From assembly GCA_025356665.1 (NCBI GenBank), contig JANXRV010000019.1:186001-250000 (forward strand): 64,000 nt of DNA, given 5' to 3'. Origin of the DNA: CAITSH01 sp025356665. GTDB taxonomy: Bacteria; Pseudomonadota; Gammaproteobacteria; Burkholderiales; SG8-39. Positions within the stretch are counted from its first letter, which is position 1; each line of letters opens with the position of its first letter. This document shows, in pieces, positions 1 through 8,532 of this stretch. The notes below the pieces were generated by a model. The model saw only the letters and a program-made list of their open reading frames with translations. It did no database searches and was not told the DNA's origin. The translations under genes and the position numbers were made by a program.

Positions 1-1
1 T

Positions 2-1552
2 GCCGTGCAGGCGCTGCTGCGGCGTTTTGCCGATGTCGAACGCATTACCGGACGCATCGCGCTGCAGACGGCGCGACCGCGCGACCTCTCGTCACTGCGG
101 ACGAGCCTCGCGTTGCTGCACGAAATCCCCGGATCGCTGCCTGCCGGGCCGGCCGGCGTACTCGATGCGCTGCGCAACGACCTTGCCGTGCCGCAGCCAT
201 GCCTCGATCTGCTGCAACGCGCGGTGCTCGAAGAGCCGTCCGTACTGCTCAGAGAGGGCGGTGTGATCGCCGACGGCTACTCGGCCGATCTCGACGAATT
301 GCGTGCGCTTCAAACGCACTCGGGGGATTTTCTCGCCAAACTCGAACTGCGGGAGCGCGAGCGCACCGGTATTCCCAATCTTCGTGTCGAGTACAACCGG
401 GTGCACGGCTTTTACATCGAAGTCACCAACGCGCAATCTGAAAAGGTTCCCGATGACTACCGCCGCCGGCAGACCCTCAAGAACGCTGAGCGCTACATAA
501 CGCCGGAACTCAAGACCTTCGAGGACAAGGCCTTGTCGGCGCGTGATCGCGCCCTCGCCCTGGAAAAATCCCTCTACGACGATTTGCTCTCCAGACTGCT
601 GCCGCACGTGCCGGTGCTGCAACGCACCGGCCGGGCGCTGGCCCAACTTGATGTACTGGCCTGCTTCGCCGCGATCGCGGCGCGCCGCGGACACTGCCGG
701 CCACGATTCACCGAAGAGCCGCAAGTCTCGATTGAATCCGGAAGACACCCGGTCGTCGAGGGACAGATCGAGACTTTCATCCCCAACGATTGCCAACTAT
801 CCCCGTCAAGGCAACTGCTGCTCATCACCGGCCCGAACATGGGCGGAAAATCAACCTACATGCGCCAGGTTGCCTTGATCGTGCTGCTGGCCCATGTTGG
901 CGCCTGCGTCCCGGCCAAGTCGGCCAGCATCGGCCCCATTGACCAGATATTTACCCGTATCGGCGCATCCGATGACCTCGCTGGCGGGCGTTCCACCTTC
1001 ATGGTCGAGATGACCGAGTCCGCCAACATCCTGCACAACGCCACCGACAAAAGCCTGGTGTTGATGGACGAGGTCGGCCGCGGCACCTCCACCTTTGACG
1101 GCCTAGCGCTGGCCTGGGCCATCGCCCGCCACCTGCTCGAAAAAAGCCGCTCCTATACCTTGTTCGCCACCCATTACTTTGAGCTGACCCGTCTCTCTCT
1201 TGAGTACAAGCAGGCGATTAACGTGCACCTTGACGCGGTCGAGCACAAGGATTCCATCGTTTTCCTGCATGCCGTCGAGGAAGGACCGGCGAGCCAGAGT
1301 TACGGCCTCCAAGTCGCGGCACTCGCAGGCGTGCCCAAAGCGGTGATAAAAAGCGCGCGCAAGTACCTGCAACTGCTTGAGAACGACAGTTTGGCACGAG
1401 GCGGCCAGCCCGACCTGTTTTCGCCGGGACAGGCCGCGCCCGAGCCTGATCCGGAGGTCGATGCCGCCCGTGCGCTGCTCGACACAGTCAACCCGGATGA
1501 ACTCAGTCCGCGCGAAGCACTCGAACTACTGTACCGTCTGAAGCGGCTCTAG
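2..1552 (+). CDS. mutS: DNA mismatch repair protein MutS (C-terminal part, cut by window edge)
   Basis: Mismatch-recognition ATPase of the MutSL repair system. The frame is open from base 2, so the N-terminal mismatch-binding and connector domains lie before the window. What is visible is the lever/clamp region followed by the ABC-type ATPase: Walker A TGPNMGGKST (about 829-858) and Walker B MDEVGRGTSTFDG (about 1066-1104), both canonical. Near the end, QPDLF fits a beta-clamp-binding motif, and the last residues match the MutS C-terminal dimerisation helices. The reading frame is intact to the TAG. The next gene starts 61 bases downstream on the same strand. Confidence 0.97.
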   Translation, partial: AVQALLRRFADVERITGRIALQTARPRDLSSLRTSLALLHEIPGSLPAGPAGVLDALRNDLAVPQPCLDLLQRAVLEEPSVLLREGGVIADGYSADLDELRALQTHSGDFLAKLELRERERTGIPNLRVEYNRVHGFYIEVTNAQSEKVPDDYRRRQTLKNAERYITPELKTFEDKALSARDRALALEKSLYDDLLSRLLPHVPVLQRTGRALAQLDVLACFAAIAARRGHCRPRFTEEPQVSIESGRHPVVEGQIETFIPNDCQLSPSRQLLLITGPNMGGKSTYMRQVALIVLLAHVGACVPAKSASIGPIDQIFTRIGASDDLAGGRSTFMVEMTESANILHNATDKSLVLMDEVGRGTSTFDGLALAWAIARHLLEKSRSYTLFATHYFELTRLSLEYKQAINVHLDAVEHKDSIVFLHAVEEGPASQSYGLQVAALAGVPKAVIKSARKYLQLLENDSLARGGQPDLFSPGQAAPEPDPEVDAARALLDTVNPDELSPREALELLYRLKRL

Positions 1553-1613
1553 CCTGCCCGGTCACCCCATCGCCACCCTCGCTCATTCCAGCAATCCTGA
1601 CACGAAAGAATCC

Positions 1614-2579
1614 ATGCGTCGTTTTCTCGCCCCCCTTCTTGCAGTCGTGCTTTGCTCCTGCAGCGTGCCAGCACCGATCCCGCCCGGCGGCTGGAATTTT
1701 GCCGTCATCGGCGACACGCCCTACGACGCGCGCGAAGAGGCTTTGCTGCGCCCGATGATCCAGGCGATGAACAGCGAGGACTTGGCATTTGTCGTCCACG
1801 TCGGCGATATCATCAGCGGCGACGGCCGCTGCACCGATGCTATTTTCGAACAACGCAAAGCCTTGTTCCAGGGCTTCACCCATCCATTCATTCTCGTGCC
1901 CGGAGACAACGATTGGACAGACTGCCACCGCGGCGGCATGGACCCGATGGAACGGCTGGGCCGTATCCGCCAGTTATTTGCCACAGGAGACGCAGGACTG
2001 GTTCGACACGGCGCAAAACTCGAGCGCCAATCCGAATCAGATAAGCGTTATAGCGAATACGCCGAAAACGTGCGTTGGAAAATAAAAAACGTGATGTTCG
2101 TAGGGCTGAACATTCCTGGCAGCAACAACAATCTTGGGCGCAACGCACAAATGGACGCCGAGCACAGGCGGCGCATGGATGCCAACTTCGAGTGGCTTGA
2201 CCAGGCCGTAAAAAAAGCCGAACAGCAGGACGTTGCCGCGCTGGTTGTGCTGATTCAGGCCAATCCCGATTTTGAGGGCACTTGGAAACGCCCGCCGGGC
2301 GTGCCCGACGGATTTGAATCGCTGCGCAAGGTGCTCGCCACCCACGCGCTTTGGCTTAAAAAGCCGCTGCTATTCATCCACGGCGATACGCACAGTTTCC
2401 AGGTGGATCGGCCGATGAAGAACCCGGCAGACGCAAGGCCCATAGAAAATCTGGTGCGACTTGAAGTGGACGGTTCACCGCGGGTCGGCTGGGCGCGCAT
2501 CAATGTCAATACCGACACGCCCGGGCTGTTTGCCATCCGCCGCGAGCGGGCTCCGCAGCCGCCGCAAAAAATGGAATAG
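1614..2579 (+). CDS. Calcineurin-like metallophosphoesterase, predicted lipoprotein
   Basis: 321-residue protein of the calcineurin-like phosphoesterase fold. A hydrophobic N-terminus ends in LCSC (Cys16), a plausible lipobox, so it is probably a membrane-anchored periplasmic lipoprotein. Metal-binding motifs appear in family order: GDTPYD (33-38), VGDIISGDG (64-71), PGDND (97-100, replacing the usual GNHD/E) and HGDTHS near residue 260. The substrate cannot be read from sequence; related proteins hydrolyse phosphomonoesters or phosphodiesters. It follows mutS on the same strand with a 61-base gap, perhaps only by chance. The ATG was chosen because it opens the signal sequence. Confidence 0.85.
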   Translation: MRRFLAPLLAVVLCSCSVPAPIPPGGWNFAVIGDTPYDAREEALLRPMIQAMNSEDLAFVVHVGDIISGDGRCTDAIFEQRKALFQGFTHPFILVPGDNDWTDCHRGGMDPMERLGRIRQLFATGDAGLVRHGAKLERQSESDKRYSEYAENVRWKIKNVMFVGLNIPGSNNNLGRNAQMDAEHRRRMDANFEWLDQAVKKAEQQDVAALVVLIQANPDFEGTWKRPPGVPDGFESLRKVLATHALWLKKPLLFIHGDTHSFQVDRPMKNPADARPIENLVRLEVDGSPRVGWARINVNTDTPGLFAIRRERAPQPPQKME

Positions 2580-2628
2580 CCGGCGCCACGGCGCAACTAA
2601 AGGGCGAAAACCTCGCTCTGCATCCGGA

Positions 2629-2865
2629 AGCGTCGCGGCATTGATGGCCAAGCCGTCGGCAAAAATCCGCTTCTACATTGGTTACTAGGGCTGGCAGCCG
2701 GGGCAGTTGCGCAGCGAAATCAAACGCGGCGCCTGGCATGTGATGGCCGCCGACGCCGCCACGCTGTTTCGCGCCGATACAAGCAAGTTATGGGCGGAAC
2801 TGATCGGCCGCATGCGCAGCGTCACGGCGTTGGCGGCTGTGGAGCCGGTCGCAGCCCTTCGCTGA
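2629..2865 (+). pseudogene. Remnant of YqgE/AlgH (DUF179) family gene
   Basis: Reading across the TAG at 2686-2688 in one frame gives a stretch resembling the C-terminal half of YqgE/AlgH: SVAALMAKPSAKIRFYIGY, then the stop, then GWQPGQLRSEIKRGAWHVM, AADAATLFRADTSKLWAELI and a terminal TGA at 2863. The family hallmark is a GY-x-GW-x-x-GQL-x-x-E block followed by W-x-x-x-x-AD and LF, all present here around the stop. No N-terminal half or start codon is found upstream, where the metallophosphoesterase gene ends. Interpretation: a 5'-deleted gene with a nonsense mutation. Family assignment rests on motif resemblance alone. Confidence 0.6.
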
Positions 2866-2879
2866 AAACCCGATACCTT

Positions 2880-2972
2880 GTCATTGCGAGCGCAGCGAAG
2901 CAATCTCGTCGACGGGCGATTGTCTGCGCGGCGGCGACGAGATTGCTTCGTCGCTTCGCTCCTCGCAATGAC
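2880..2972. repeat. Dispersed palindromic element, copy 1 (GTCATTGCGAG...CTCGCAATGAC)
   Basis: Imperfect inverted repeat: GTCATTGCGAGCGCAGCGAAG at the left end and its near-complement CTTCGCTCCTCGCAATGAC at the right, with inner arms CAATCTCGTCG and CGACGAGATTG. The same outer arms recur at 41684-41769 and 60601-60698. REP-like or MITE-like palindromes of this sequence are widespread in proteobacterial intergenic DNA. It lies between the yqgE remnant and the 3' end of clpB. Confidence 0.85.
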
Positions 2973-3018
2973 AGGAGAGGTGGCCGGAAACGCCCTACTG
3001 GCGCGGGTTTTCAGCCGA

Positions 3019-3049
3019 CCGGAAAGCCTTATCCAGCGGGGCTTTCCGG
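3019..3049. terminator. Hairpin downstream of clpB, GGGGCTTTC family
   Basis: Perfect 10-base stem CCGGAAAGCC / GGCTTTCCGG around an 11-base loop, 16 bases beyond the clpB stop codon. It lacks a clean U-tract on the clpB strand, so simple intrinsic termination is uncertain. It may instead stabilise the mRNA end. Related GGGGCTTTC hairpins lie at 35460, 44674, 46844 and 50905. Confidence 0.5.
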
Positions 3050-3064
3050 CCGGTTTTCCAAGGC

Positions 3065-5683
3065 TCAGTGCTCCTTTTCCTGCGTAGCGGAGGCTGCAAC
3101 CTGCTCGGACTTTGTAAAAATCATCCCGCTTTTTTTCCAGTCAACCTTGATCAAATCCTTCGGGCCAAAGCGACCCTCGAGAATTTCCCGCGACAGCGGA
3201 TTCTCCAGTTGCTGCTGGATTGCGCGCTTCAACGGCCGCGCCCCATAAACCGGGTCGAAACCGGCACGTGCCAGTTCGGCCAGCGCGGCATCGGTAACCT
3301 CGATTCCAATCTCCAGCTTGGCCAGACGCCGCTCAAGCAGGCGCAACTGTATCTTGGCGATACCCTGGATATTCTTCTCGTCCAACGCATGGAACACCAC
3401 GATCTCGTCGATGCGGTTGACAAACTCCGGGCGGAAATGCGATTTCACCTCGCCCATGACGGCGAGCTTGATCACGCCCGGATCGCTGCCCGACATGCTC
3501 TGGATCATCTGCGAGCCCAGATTGGAGGTCATGACGATAACGGTGTTCTTAAAGTCTACAGTGCGCCCCTGGCCATCGGTCATCCGACCATCGTCCAGCA
3601 CCTGCAGCAACACGCCAAACACATCCGGATGTGCCTTCTCAACTTCATCGAGCAGGATCACAGAATAGGGTTTGCGGCGTACCGCTTCGGTCAGGTATCC
3701 GCCCTCGTCATAGCCCACATAGCCCGGCGGCGCACCGATCAAGCGCGCAACCGAATGCTTTTCCATGAACTCGGACATGTCGATGCGAATAAGGTGATCT
3801 TCCGAGTCGAACAGGAAACCGGCGAGCGCCTTGCACAACTCGGTCTTGCCCACGCCTGTGGGGCCGAGAAAAAGAAACGAGCCGTAGGGCTTATCCGGAT
3901 CGGACAGGCCGGCGCGCGAGCGGCGTATCGCGTCAGAGACAAGCCGCACGGCCTCGTTCTGGCCGACCACACGGTCGTGCAACTTGGCCTCCATACTCAA
4001 CAACTTGTCGCGCTCGCCCTGCATCATCTTTGCAACCGGAATACCGGTGGCGCGCGAAACCACCTCGGCGATCTCCTCCGCACCGACTTGGGTGCGCAGC
4101 AGCCGCGGCTTCTCGCCGTCGGCCGGGCCTTTCTCGGCCTTCTTCAATTGCGCCTCGAGTTGCGGCATTTTGCCGTATTGCAACTCCGACACCCGCTGCC
4201 AGTCGCCCTTGCGCGTGGCCGCCTCCATCTCAAGTTTGAGCTTTTCAAGGTCTTCTTTGATGTGCTGCGAGCCCTGCACGCTGGCCTTCTCGGCCTTCCA
4301 TATCTCTTCAAGGTCTGAATATTCACGATCGAGTTTTTTTATCTCGTCTTCAATCAAGCCAAGCCTGCGCTGCGAACCTTCGTCCTTCTCGCGCTTCATC
4401 GCCTCGCGCTCAATCTTGAGCTGTATCAGCCGGCGGTCGAGTTTATCCATGACCTCGGGCTTGGAGTCGATTTCCATTTTGATGCGCGCCGCCGCCTCGT
4501 CTATGAGGTCGATGGCCTTGTCCGGCAGGAACCGGTCGGTGATATAGCGGTGCGACAATTCGGCAGCAGCGACGATGGCCGGGTCGGTGATATCGACACC
4601 ATGGTGAACTTCGTATTTTTCTTGCAGGCCGCGCAGGATTGCTATGGTTGACTCGACCGACGGTTCCTGCACCATGACCTTCTGGAACCGCCGCTCGAGT
4701 GCGGCGTCTTTTTCGACATATTTGCGATACTCATCCAGCGTGGTCGCGCCGACGCAATGCAACTCGCCGCGCGCAAGTGCCGGCTTGAGCATGTTGCCCG
4801 CGTCCATGGCCCCCTCAGCCTTGCCGGCGCCAACCATGGTGTGCAATTCGTCAATGAACACGATGATACGGCCCTCATCAAGGGAGATTTCCTTGAGCAC
4901 TGACTTGAGACGCTCCTCGAATTCACCGCGATATTTTGCCCCGGCAAGCAAGGAAGCCATGTCCAGCGACAACACGCGCTTGCCTTTGAGCGTCTCGGGA
5001 ACCTCATCGTTGATGATGCGCTGGGCAAGGCCCTCGACGATGGCGGTCTTGCCCACTCCCGGTTCGCCGATCAACACTGGATTGTTCTTGGAGCGGCGTT
5101 GCAATATCTGTATCACACGCCGTATTTCATCGTCGCGCCCGATGACCGGGTCAAGCTTGCCCTTGCGCGCAAGTTCGGTCAGGTCGACGCAGTATTTTTT
5201 TAGCGCTTCGCGCTGCCCCTCGGCTTCCGGACTCGCCACCGACTCGCCGCCTCGCACAGCCTTGACCGCTTCCTCAATGGCTTTTTTGCTGCCTCCCGCT
5301 TCCTTGAGTAGTCGCCCCGCCTCCCCTTTATCCGACGCGAGCGTGAGCAAAAACAACTCCGAAGAGATGTACTGGTCACCAAGCTTTTGCGCCTCTTTGT
5401 CAGTGAGGTTGAACAGGTTGTTCAATTCACGCGATATCTGCACCTCCCCGCCTGCGCCCTCGACTTTAGGCAAACCTGAAATGGCCTGTTTGAGCGATTC
5501 ACGCAGACGCGCAAGGTTCACCCCGGCGCGAGCAGCAAGCGATCCGGTGCCGCCGTCTTCCTGCGCAAGCAGCGCCGAGAGCACGTGTATCGGCTCAATG
5601 TAAGGGTTGTCGTTACCAAGGGCGAGACTTTGTCCATCAGCCAAAGCCTGTTGGAATTTGGTCGTTAATTTGTCAAGGCGCAT
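3065..5683 (-). CDS. clpB: ATP-dependent disaggregase ClpB
   Basis: 872-residue Hsp100 chaperone, close to the usual length of about 860. It threads aggregated proteins through its hexameric pore together with DnaK. Domain order is complete: double Clp N-terminal repeat (residues 1-145), first AAA+ module with GEPGVGKT near residue 205, a long charged coiled-coil middle domain (about 410-540), and second AAA+ module with GPTGVGKT near 607. A lysine- and glutamate-rich tail ends the protein. The ATG at 5683 follows a CGGAG ribosome site. A consensus sigma-32 promoter lies directly upstream (5716-5743), so heat-shock control is visible in the sequence. The gene stands alone, divergent from the kinase gene. 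Confidence 0.98.
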   Translation of the reverse strand: MRLDKLTTKFQQALADGQSLALGNDNPYIEPIHVLSALLAQEDGGTGSLAARAGVNLARLRESLKQAISGLPKVEGAGGEVQISRELNNLFNLTDKEAQKLGDQYISSELFLLTLASDKGEAGRLLKEAGGSKKAIEEAVKAVRGGESVASPEAEGQREALKKYCVDLTELARKGKLDPVIGRDDEIRRVIQILQRRSKNNPVLIGEPGVGKTAIVEGLAQRIINDEVPETLKGKRVLSLDMASLLAGAKYRGEFEERLKSVLKEISLDEGRIIVFIDELHTMVGAGKAEGAMDAGNMLKPALARGELHCVGATTLDEYRKYVEKDAALERRFQKVMVQEPSVESTIAILRGLQEKYEVHHGVDITDPAIVAAAELSHRYITDRFLPDKAIDLIDEAAARIKMEIDSKPEVMDKLDRRLIQLKIEREAMKREKDEGSQRRLGLIEDEIKKLDREYSDLEEIWKAEKASVQGSQHIKEDLEKLKLEMEAATRKGDWQRVSELQYGKMPQLEAQLKKAEKGPADGEKPRLLRTQVGAEEIAEVVSRATGIPVAKMMQGERDKLLSMEAKLHDRVVGQNEAVRLVSDAIRRSRAGLSDPDKPYGSFLFLGPTGVGKTELCKALAGFLFDSEDHLIRIDMSEFMEKHSVARLIGAPPGYVGYDEGGYLTEAVRRKPYSVILLDEVEKAHPDVFGVLLQVLDDGRMTDGQGRTVDFKNTVIVMTSNLGSQMIQSMSGSDPGVIKLAVMGEVKSHFRPEFVNRIDEIVVFHALDEKNIQGIAKIQLRLLERRLAKLEIGIEVTDAALAELARAGFDPVYGARPLKRAIQQQLENPLSREILEGRFGPKDLIKVDWKKSGMIFTKSEQVAASATQEKEH

Positions 5684-5715
5684 ACCTGGCTCCGCAGTTC
5701 ATATCGGTATATCCA

Positions 5716-5743
5716 CAATGGGGCCAAGGGATTGTTTTTCAAG
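5716..5743 (-). promoter_or_regulatory. Sigma-32 (RpoH) heat-shock promoter of clpB
   Basis: Read on the minus strand: CTTGAAA (-35, 5743-5737), a 13-base spacer, then CCCCATTG (-10, 5723-5716). This matches the enterobacterial RpoH consensus CTTGAAA-N13-14-CCCCATNT at all but the final positions. It lies 33 bases upstream of the clpB ATG, giving a short leader. Its -35 overlaps the -35 of the divergent kinase promoter by one base. Confidence 0.85.
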
Positions 5744-5760
5744 GGTACGGTAGCTAAAAT
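5732..5760 (+). promoter_or_regulatory. Sigma-70-type promoter of the kinase gene
   Basis: TTGTTT (5732-5737), 17-base spacer, TAAAAT (5755-5760). Spacing is optimal and each hexamer differs from consensus at few positions. The predicted transcript starts near 5767, which excludes a translation start at 5732 and supports the ATG at 5819. It overlaps the clpB heat-shock promoter on the other strand. Confidence 0.6.
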
Positions 5761-5818
5761 TCACCGTAATGGCTTGTTTGGCTTACACTCGGCCTGCTGC
5801 GGCACTTATGACATCGAC

Positions 5819-7111
5819 ATGAAATTCGAGCTTGAAGAGCACATCGGGAAGTACCAGATAATCGAGGAAATCGGCAAAGGTTCGACCAGCCGCGTTTACC
5901 TCGGCTGCGATCCCTTCACCGGCCGCGAAGTCGCCATCAAGGTTTTCCTGTTTGACGACCATCTTTCCGAGCAGACGGCGCGGATGCTGAAAAAGGGCTT
6001 TCTTGCAGAGGCCGGCCTGGCGGGCAAACTGCAGCACCCGCATATCGTCGAAATCCTGGACGCCGCCAGCGACAGCGATCGCAGCTACCTCGTCATGGAC
6101 TATGTGCCCGGGACGACGCTCGAAGCCTACTGCGATGTCACCACCCTGCTGCCACTGCACAAAGTGGTCGAGATTATATTCAAGATCATCCGCGCACTGG
6201 ACTACGCCTTCCAGCACGGCGTCATCCACCGCGACATCAAGCCGGGCAACATTCTGCTGTCGGCCGGCGGCGACATCAAGGTCAGTGACTTCGGCGCATC
6301 TTTCCAGCGTGTTCACGGGCATGAGACGACACAATTGTCCGGCATCGGCTCACCGGCCTATATGTCGCCCGAGCAGATCCGCCTCGAGGACGTCAGCCAC
6401 CAGACCGACATTTACTCGCTCGGCGTGCTGATGTACAAGCTGCTGACCGGTCGCCTGCCCTACACCGCGTCCAACCAGGTCAGCCTCACCTACGAAATCC
6501 TCAACGTGCCGCCGCAGCGACCCTCGACCTTCAGACCGGACCTACCGCCGCTGCTCGACGAAATCGTGCTCAAGGCCATGGAAAAGGACGCCTCACGGCG
6601 CTATTCAACCTGGATTGATTTCGGTAAAGACCTGACGCGCGCCTTCAATTCACTGCGCATGGCCGGAGAACAGGCCACCGACTCGGAAAAATTCACCGAA
6701 CTGCGTCGGTTGCAATTTTTTGCCGATTTTGATGACGTCGCGCTTTGGGAGGTTTTGCGCATCGGCGCATGGCGTTCCATGCCCCCCGGCGAGTTCATCA
6801 TCCGCGAAGGCGAACAGGGCGACAGCCTTTTCATGCTGGTATATGGCGAAGTCGCTGTCACCCTCACGGGCAAGTCGCTTAGCGTGATCAAGCGCGGCGG
6901 CTGCTTTGGCGAAATGCTTTACTTCAGTGAAAATGCCGCAAGCCGCAGCACGACGGTCACGACGCTCACCGATGTGACTGTCGTCGAGATAAAAGCCAAG
7001 GCCTTGAATGCGGCGACGGAAGCTACCCAGGTTGGTTTCAACAAGGCGTTCATGCGCGTGCTTATTGAACGCCTTACCCAGGCCAACGTGCGGCTCGCCG
7101 ACCACGCCTAA
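5819..7111 (+). CDS. Serine/threonine protein kinase fused to a cyclic nucleotide-binding domain
   Basis: 430-residue cytosolic protein with a complete Hanks-type kinase domain: glycine loop GKGSTSRVY (19-27), VAIK lysine at 41, HRDIKPGN with catalytic Asp139, SDFGAS, and SPAYMSPEQ as the activation-segment end. After a linker (about 285-310), a C-terminal cNMP-binding-like beta roll follows, with PPGEFIIREGEQGDSLFML, then GGCFGEMLYFSE and ASRSTT resembling the phosphate-binding cassette. No membrane segment is seen, unlike PknB. The open frame extends back to a TTG at 5732, but that lies inside the promoter, so ATG 5819 is preferred. Ligand (cAMP, cGMP or none) and substrates are unknown. 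Confidence 0.88.
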   Translation: MKFELEEHIGKYQIIEEIGKGSTSRVYLGCDPFTGREVAIKVFLFDDHLSEQTARMLKKGFLAEAGLAGKLQHPHIVEILDAASDSDRSYLVMDYVPGTTLEAYCDVTTLLPLHKVVEIIFKIIRALDYAFQHGVIHRDIKPGNILLSAGGDIKVSDFGASFQRVHGHETTQLSGIGSPAYMSPEQIRLEDVSHQTDIYSLGVLMYKLLTGRLPYTASNQVSLTYEILNVPPQRPSTFRPDLPPLLDEIVLKAMEKDASRRYSTWIDFGKDLTRAFNSLRMAGEQATDSEKFTELRRLQFFADFDDVALWEVLRIGAWRSMPPGEFIIREGEQGDSLFMLVYGEVAVTLTGKSLSVIKRGGCFGEMLYFSENAASRSTTVTTLTDVTVVEIKAKALNAATEATQVGFNKAFMRVLIERLTQANVRLADHA

Positions 7112-7543
7112 GCCGATTCGCCGGCGCCCACGCGTCTGCCCCTAAAAAGCGCCGACACCTTCATAGCGGAACCGCCCGCTGGCTGGGCCTGATCAGAATC
7201 CTGCAGCGATGCGAGCGCGCCGAGCATGGCCTCGACGAACGGGTCGGTCGTCCGCCCTGCGGCATAGGCAAACCACAAGGTCGTCGCAACACGCGCCTTG
7301 TCCCAGATCACCAAGCTGCTGGACATCGGCAAGAAGCTTATGTGCCTGCTTGAGCAAGCGCTGGCCTGCGCGCGTGAGTGTCATCCCGGGCAGGGAAACG
7401 CGTGAACAAGGCAAGCCCCAATTCTTCTTCCAGCGCCCGTATCTGCGCCGACAAGGCTGGCTGAGAAGCAACTTCTCTGCGGCCTTGGTCAAATGCCCCA
7501 ATTCCGCCACCGTCACAAATGCCCTGGCTTGGTAAATTTCGAT
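7108..7543 (-). pseudogene. Decayed LysR-family transcriptional regulator
   Basis: On the minus strand the LysR helix-turn-helix region can be read, but only by changing frame. YQARAFVTVAELGHLTKAAE runs to LLLSQP in one frame. ALSAQIRALEEELGLALFTR continues in a second frame after a one-base loss near 7460. GMTLTRAGQRLLKQAHKLL returns to the first frame near 7385. It then jumps at about 7320 to a LysR-like C-terminus (ARVATTLWFAYAAGRTTDPF) and a stop at 7108. About 435 bp remain of a usual 900, so the central effector-binding domain is deleted. No start codon fits at the 5' end. The remnant ends overlapping the kinase stop codon. Confidence 0.75.
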
Positions 7544-7741
7544 GGGATGGAAATTGAATCTTCAATCTTTCGGCAGGATTACGCTCAATATAATGCATTG
7601 CAACATAGACTTATCGACGTCATTTGCGGCGCCGATATCCCCTATCCAAATATCTGATTGGAATTAGTCTAAAAGAACACTTACCTTGTATGAGTGCAGC
7701 GCAGCATTTGTTTTTAATCAATATTATACAAGGAGTATGCC

Positions 7742-7981
7742 ATGAAGCTCGCATTCCCGCATTACGAAGGCGACAGCATCATTCGCCCATTTATATCACC
7801 CGCCTTAGCACGTCCGCTCAAGCGCGCGAAAGCAGTCGATTTGCTGCAAAGCAATATTTCTGCAATAAATCCAGATCCTGTCGTTCTCAGCAGCCTCGAA
7901 CTGGAATCGCAAGTTCGCGCCTTGCGCCGCGAGTATCTGCGTGAATGGATAAAAGGCATTTTCGACCGTAAGGGCGACTAA
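7742..7981 (+). CDS. Small hypothetical protein (79 aa)
   Basis: ATG preceded by AAGGAG at good spacing within unusually AT-rich leader DNA (about 7600-7740). The product is basic; its C-terminal third (ELESQVRALRREYLREWIKG onward) looks like an amphipathic helix rich in Arg and Glu, loosely like short DUF1127/RSP_7527-type proteins. There is no signal peptide, cysteine pair or recognised domain. It is followed 115 bases later by another small gene with its own ribosome site. Function unknown; the strong ribosome site is the main argument that it is real. Confidence 0.6.
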   Translation: MKLAFPHYEGDSIIRPFISPALARPLKRAKAVDLLQSNISAINPDPVVLSSLELESQVRALRREYLREWIKGIFDRKGD

Positions 7982-8096
7982 GTAAGCTACAGCTCACGCA
8001 GCAAACGTGGGGCGGCTTTCTCCTCCTCAACGTCGGTCTCACGTTCGTACGCGCCTGTCGCGCTAGGGCTGCGTCCAAATAAACGAGGACACTCAG

Positions 8097-8315
8097 ATGA
8101 GTACGCTAGAAATCAGCAAACCATTCAAGCTTGACGCGGGGCTAGCAGTCATTGTTTCGGGAAGGCTGGCCACCTTCACCGCCCGCTTGGCCACATGGCG
8201 GCTGAACGTCGAGCAGCGCGATCTGGAAGCGTATCTGGGCGCAGCGCAGAACATGGCGGACCTTGATCGCAGGCTGCGTCACGCCCAGGACACGATGCAC
8301 CAGACTTGGCTCTGA
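8097..8315 (+). CDS. Small protein, DUF3563-like (72 aa)
   Basis: ATG with a GAGGA ribosome site nine bases upstream. The C-terminal part, RDLEAYLGAAQNMADLDRRL followed by RHAQD, resembles the short DUF3563 family (R-D-x-Y-L-x-x-S-x-D-x-x-x-L-E-R-R-x-R), common as single small genes in betaproteobacteria and of unknown function. The N-terminal part is less conserved. No membrane segment or signal peptide is clear. The 217 bases that follow, up to crcB, hold nothing I can identify. Confidence 0.55.
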   Translation: MSTLEISKPFKLDAGLAVIVSGRLATFTARLATWRLNVEQRDLEAYLGAAQNMADLDRRLRHAQDTMHQTWL

Positions 8316-8532
8316 AGCGTGCCAGCAGAACTGGTCTTGCGTTTGCCTGCCTTCGATCTCGACCAGGCCCAAATCCGAGTAGGATTGTCTGGCAGACGAA
8401 AGGCCCGCTAAAGTTTCCCCTGAGTACCGGTGCGCGACCTCCTCCCGCTATCCGGTACTGGCGTCCATCACGGCGGACGCCGCGTGACCAGCAATCCTGG
8501 TTGCGTCAGGGACCGGTTTATCGACTTCCGGG

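Noticed and set aside
3068..4318. 416-codon open frame antisense to clpB
   Set aside because: It is the complementary frame of a highly conserved GC-rich gene; no ribosome site, and residues follow codon bias of clpB.
5732..5818. Longer kinase start at TTG 5732
   Set aside because: The TTG is the -35 hexamer of the predicted promoter and the added residues do not resemble a kinase N-terminus.
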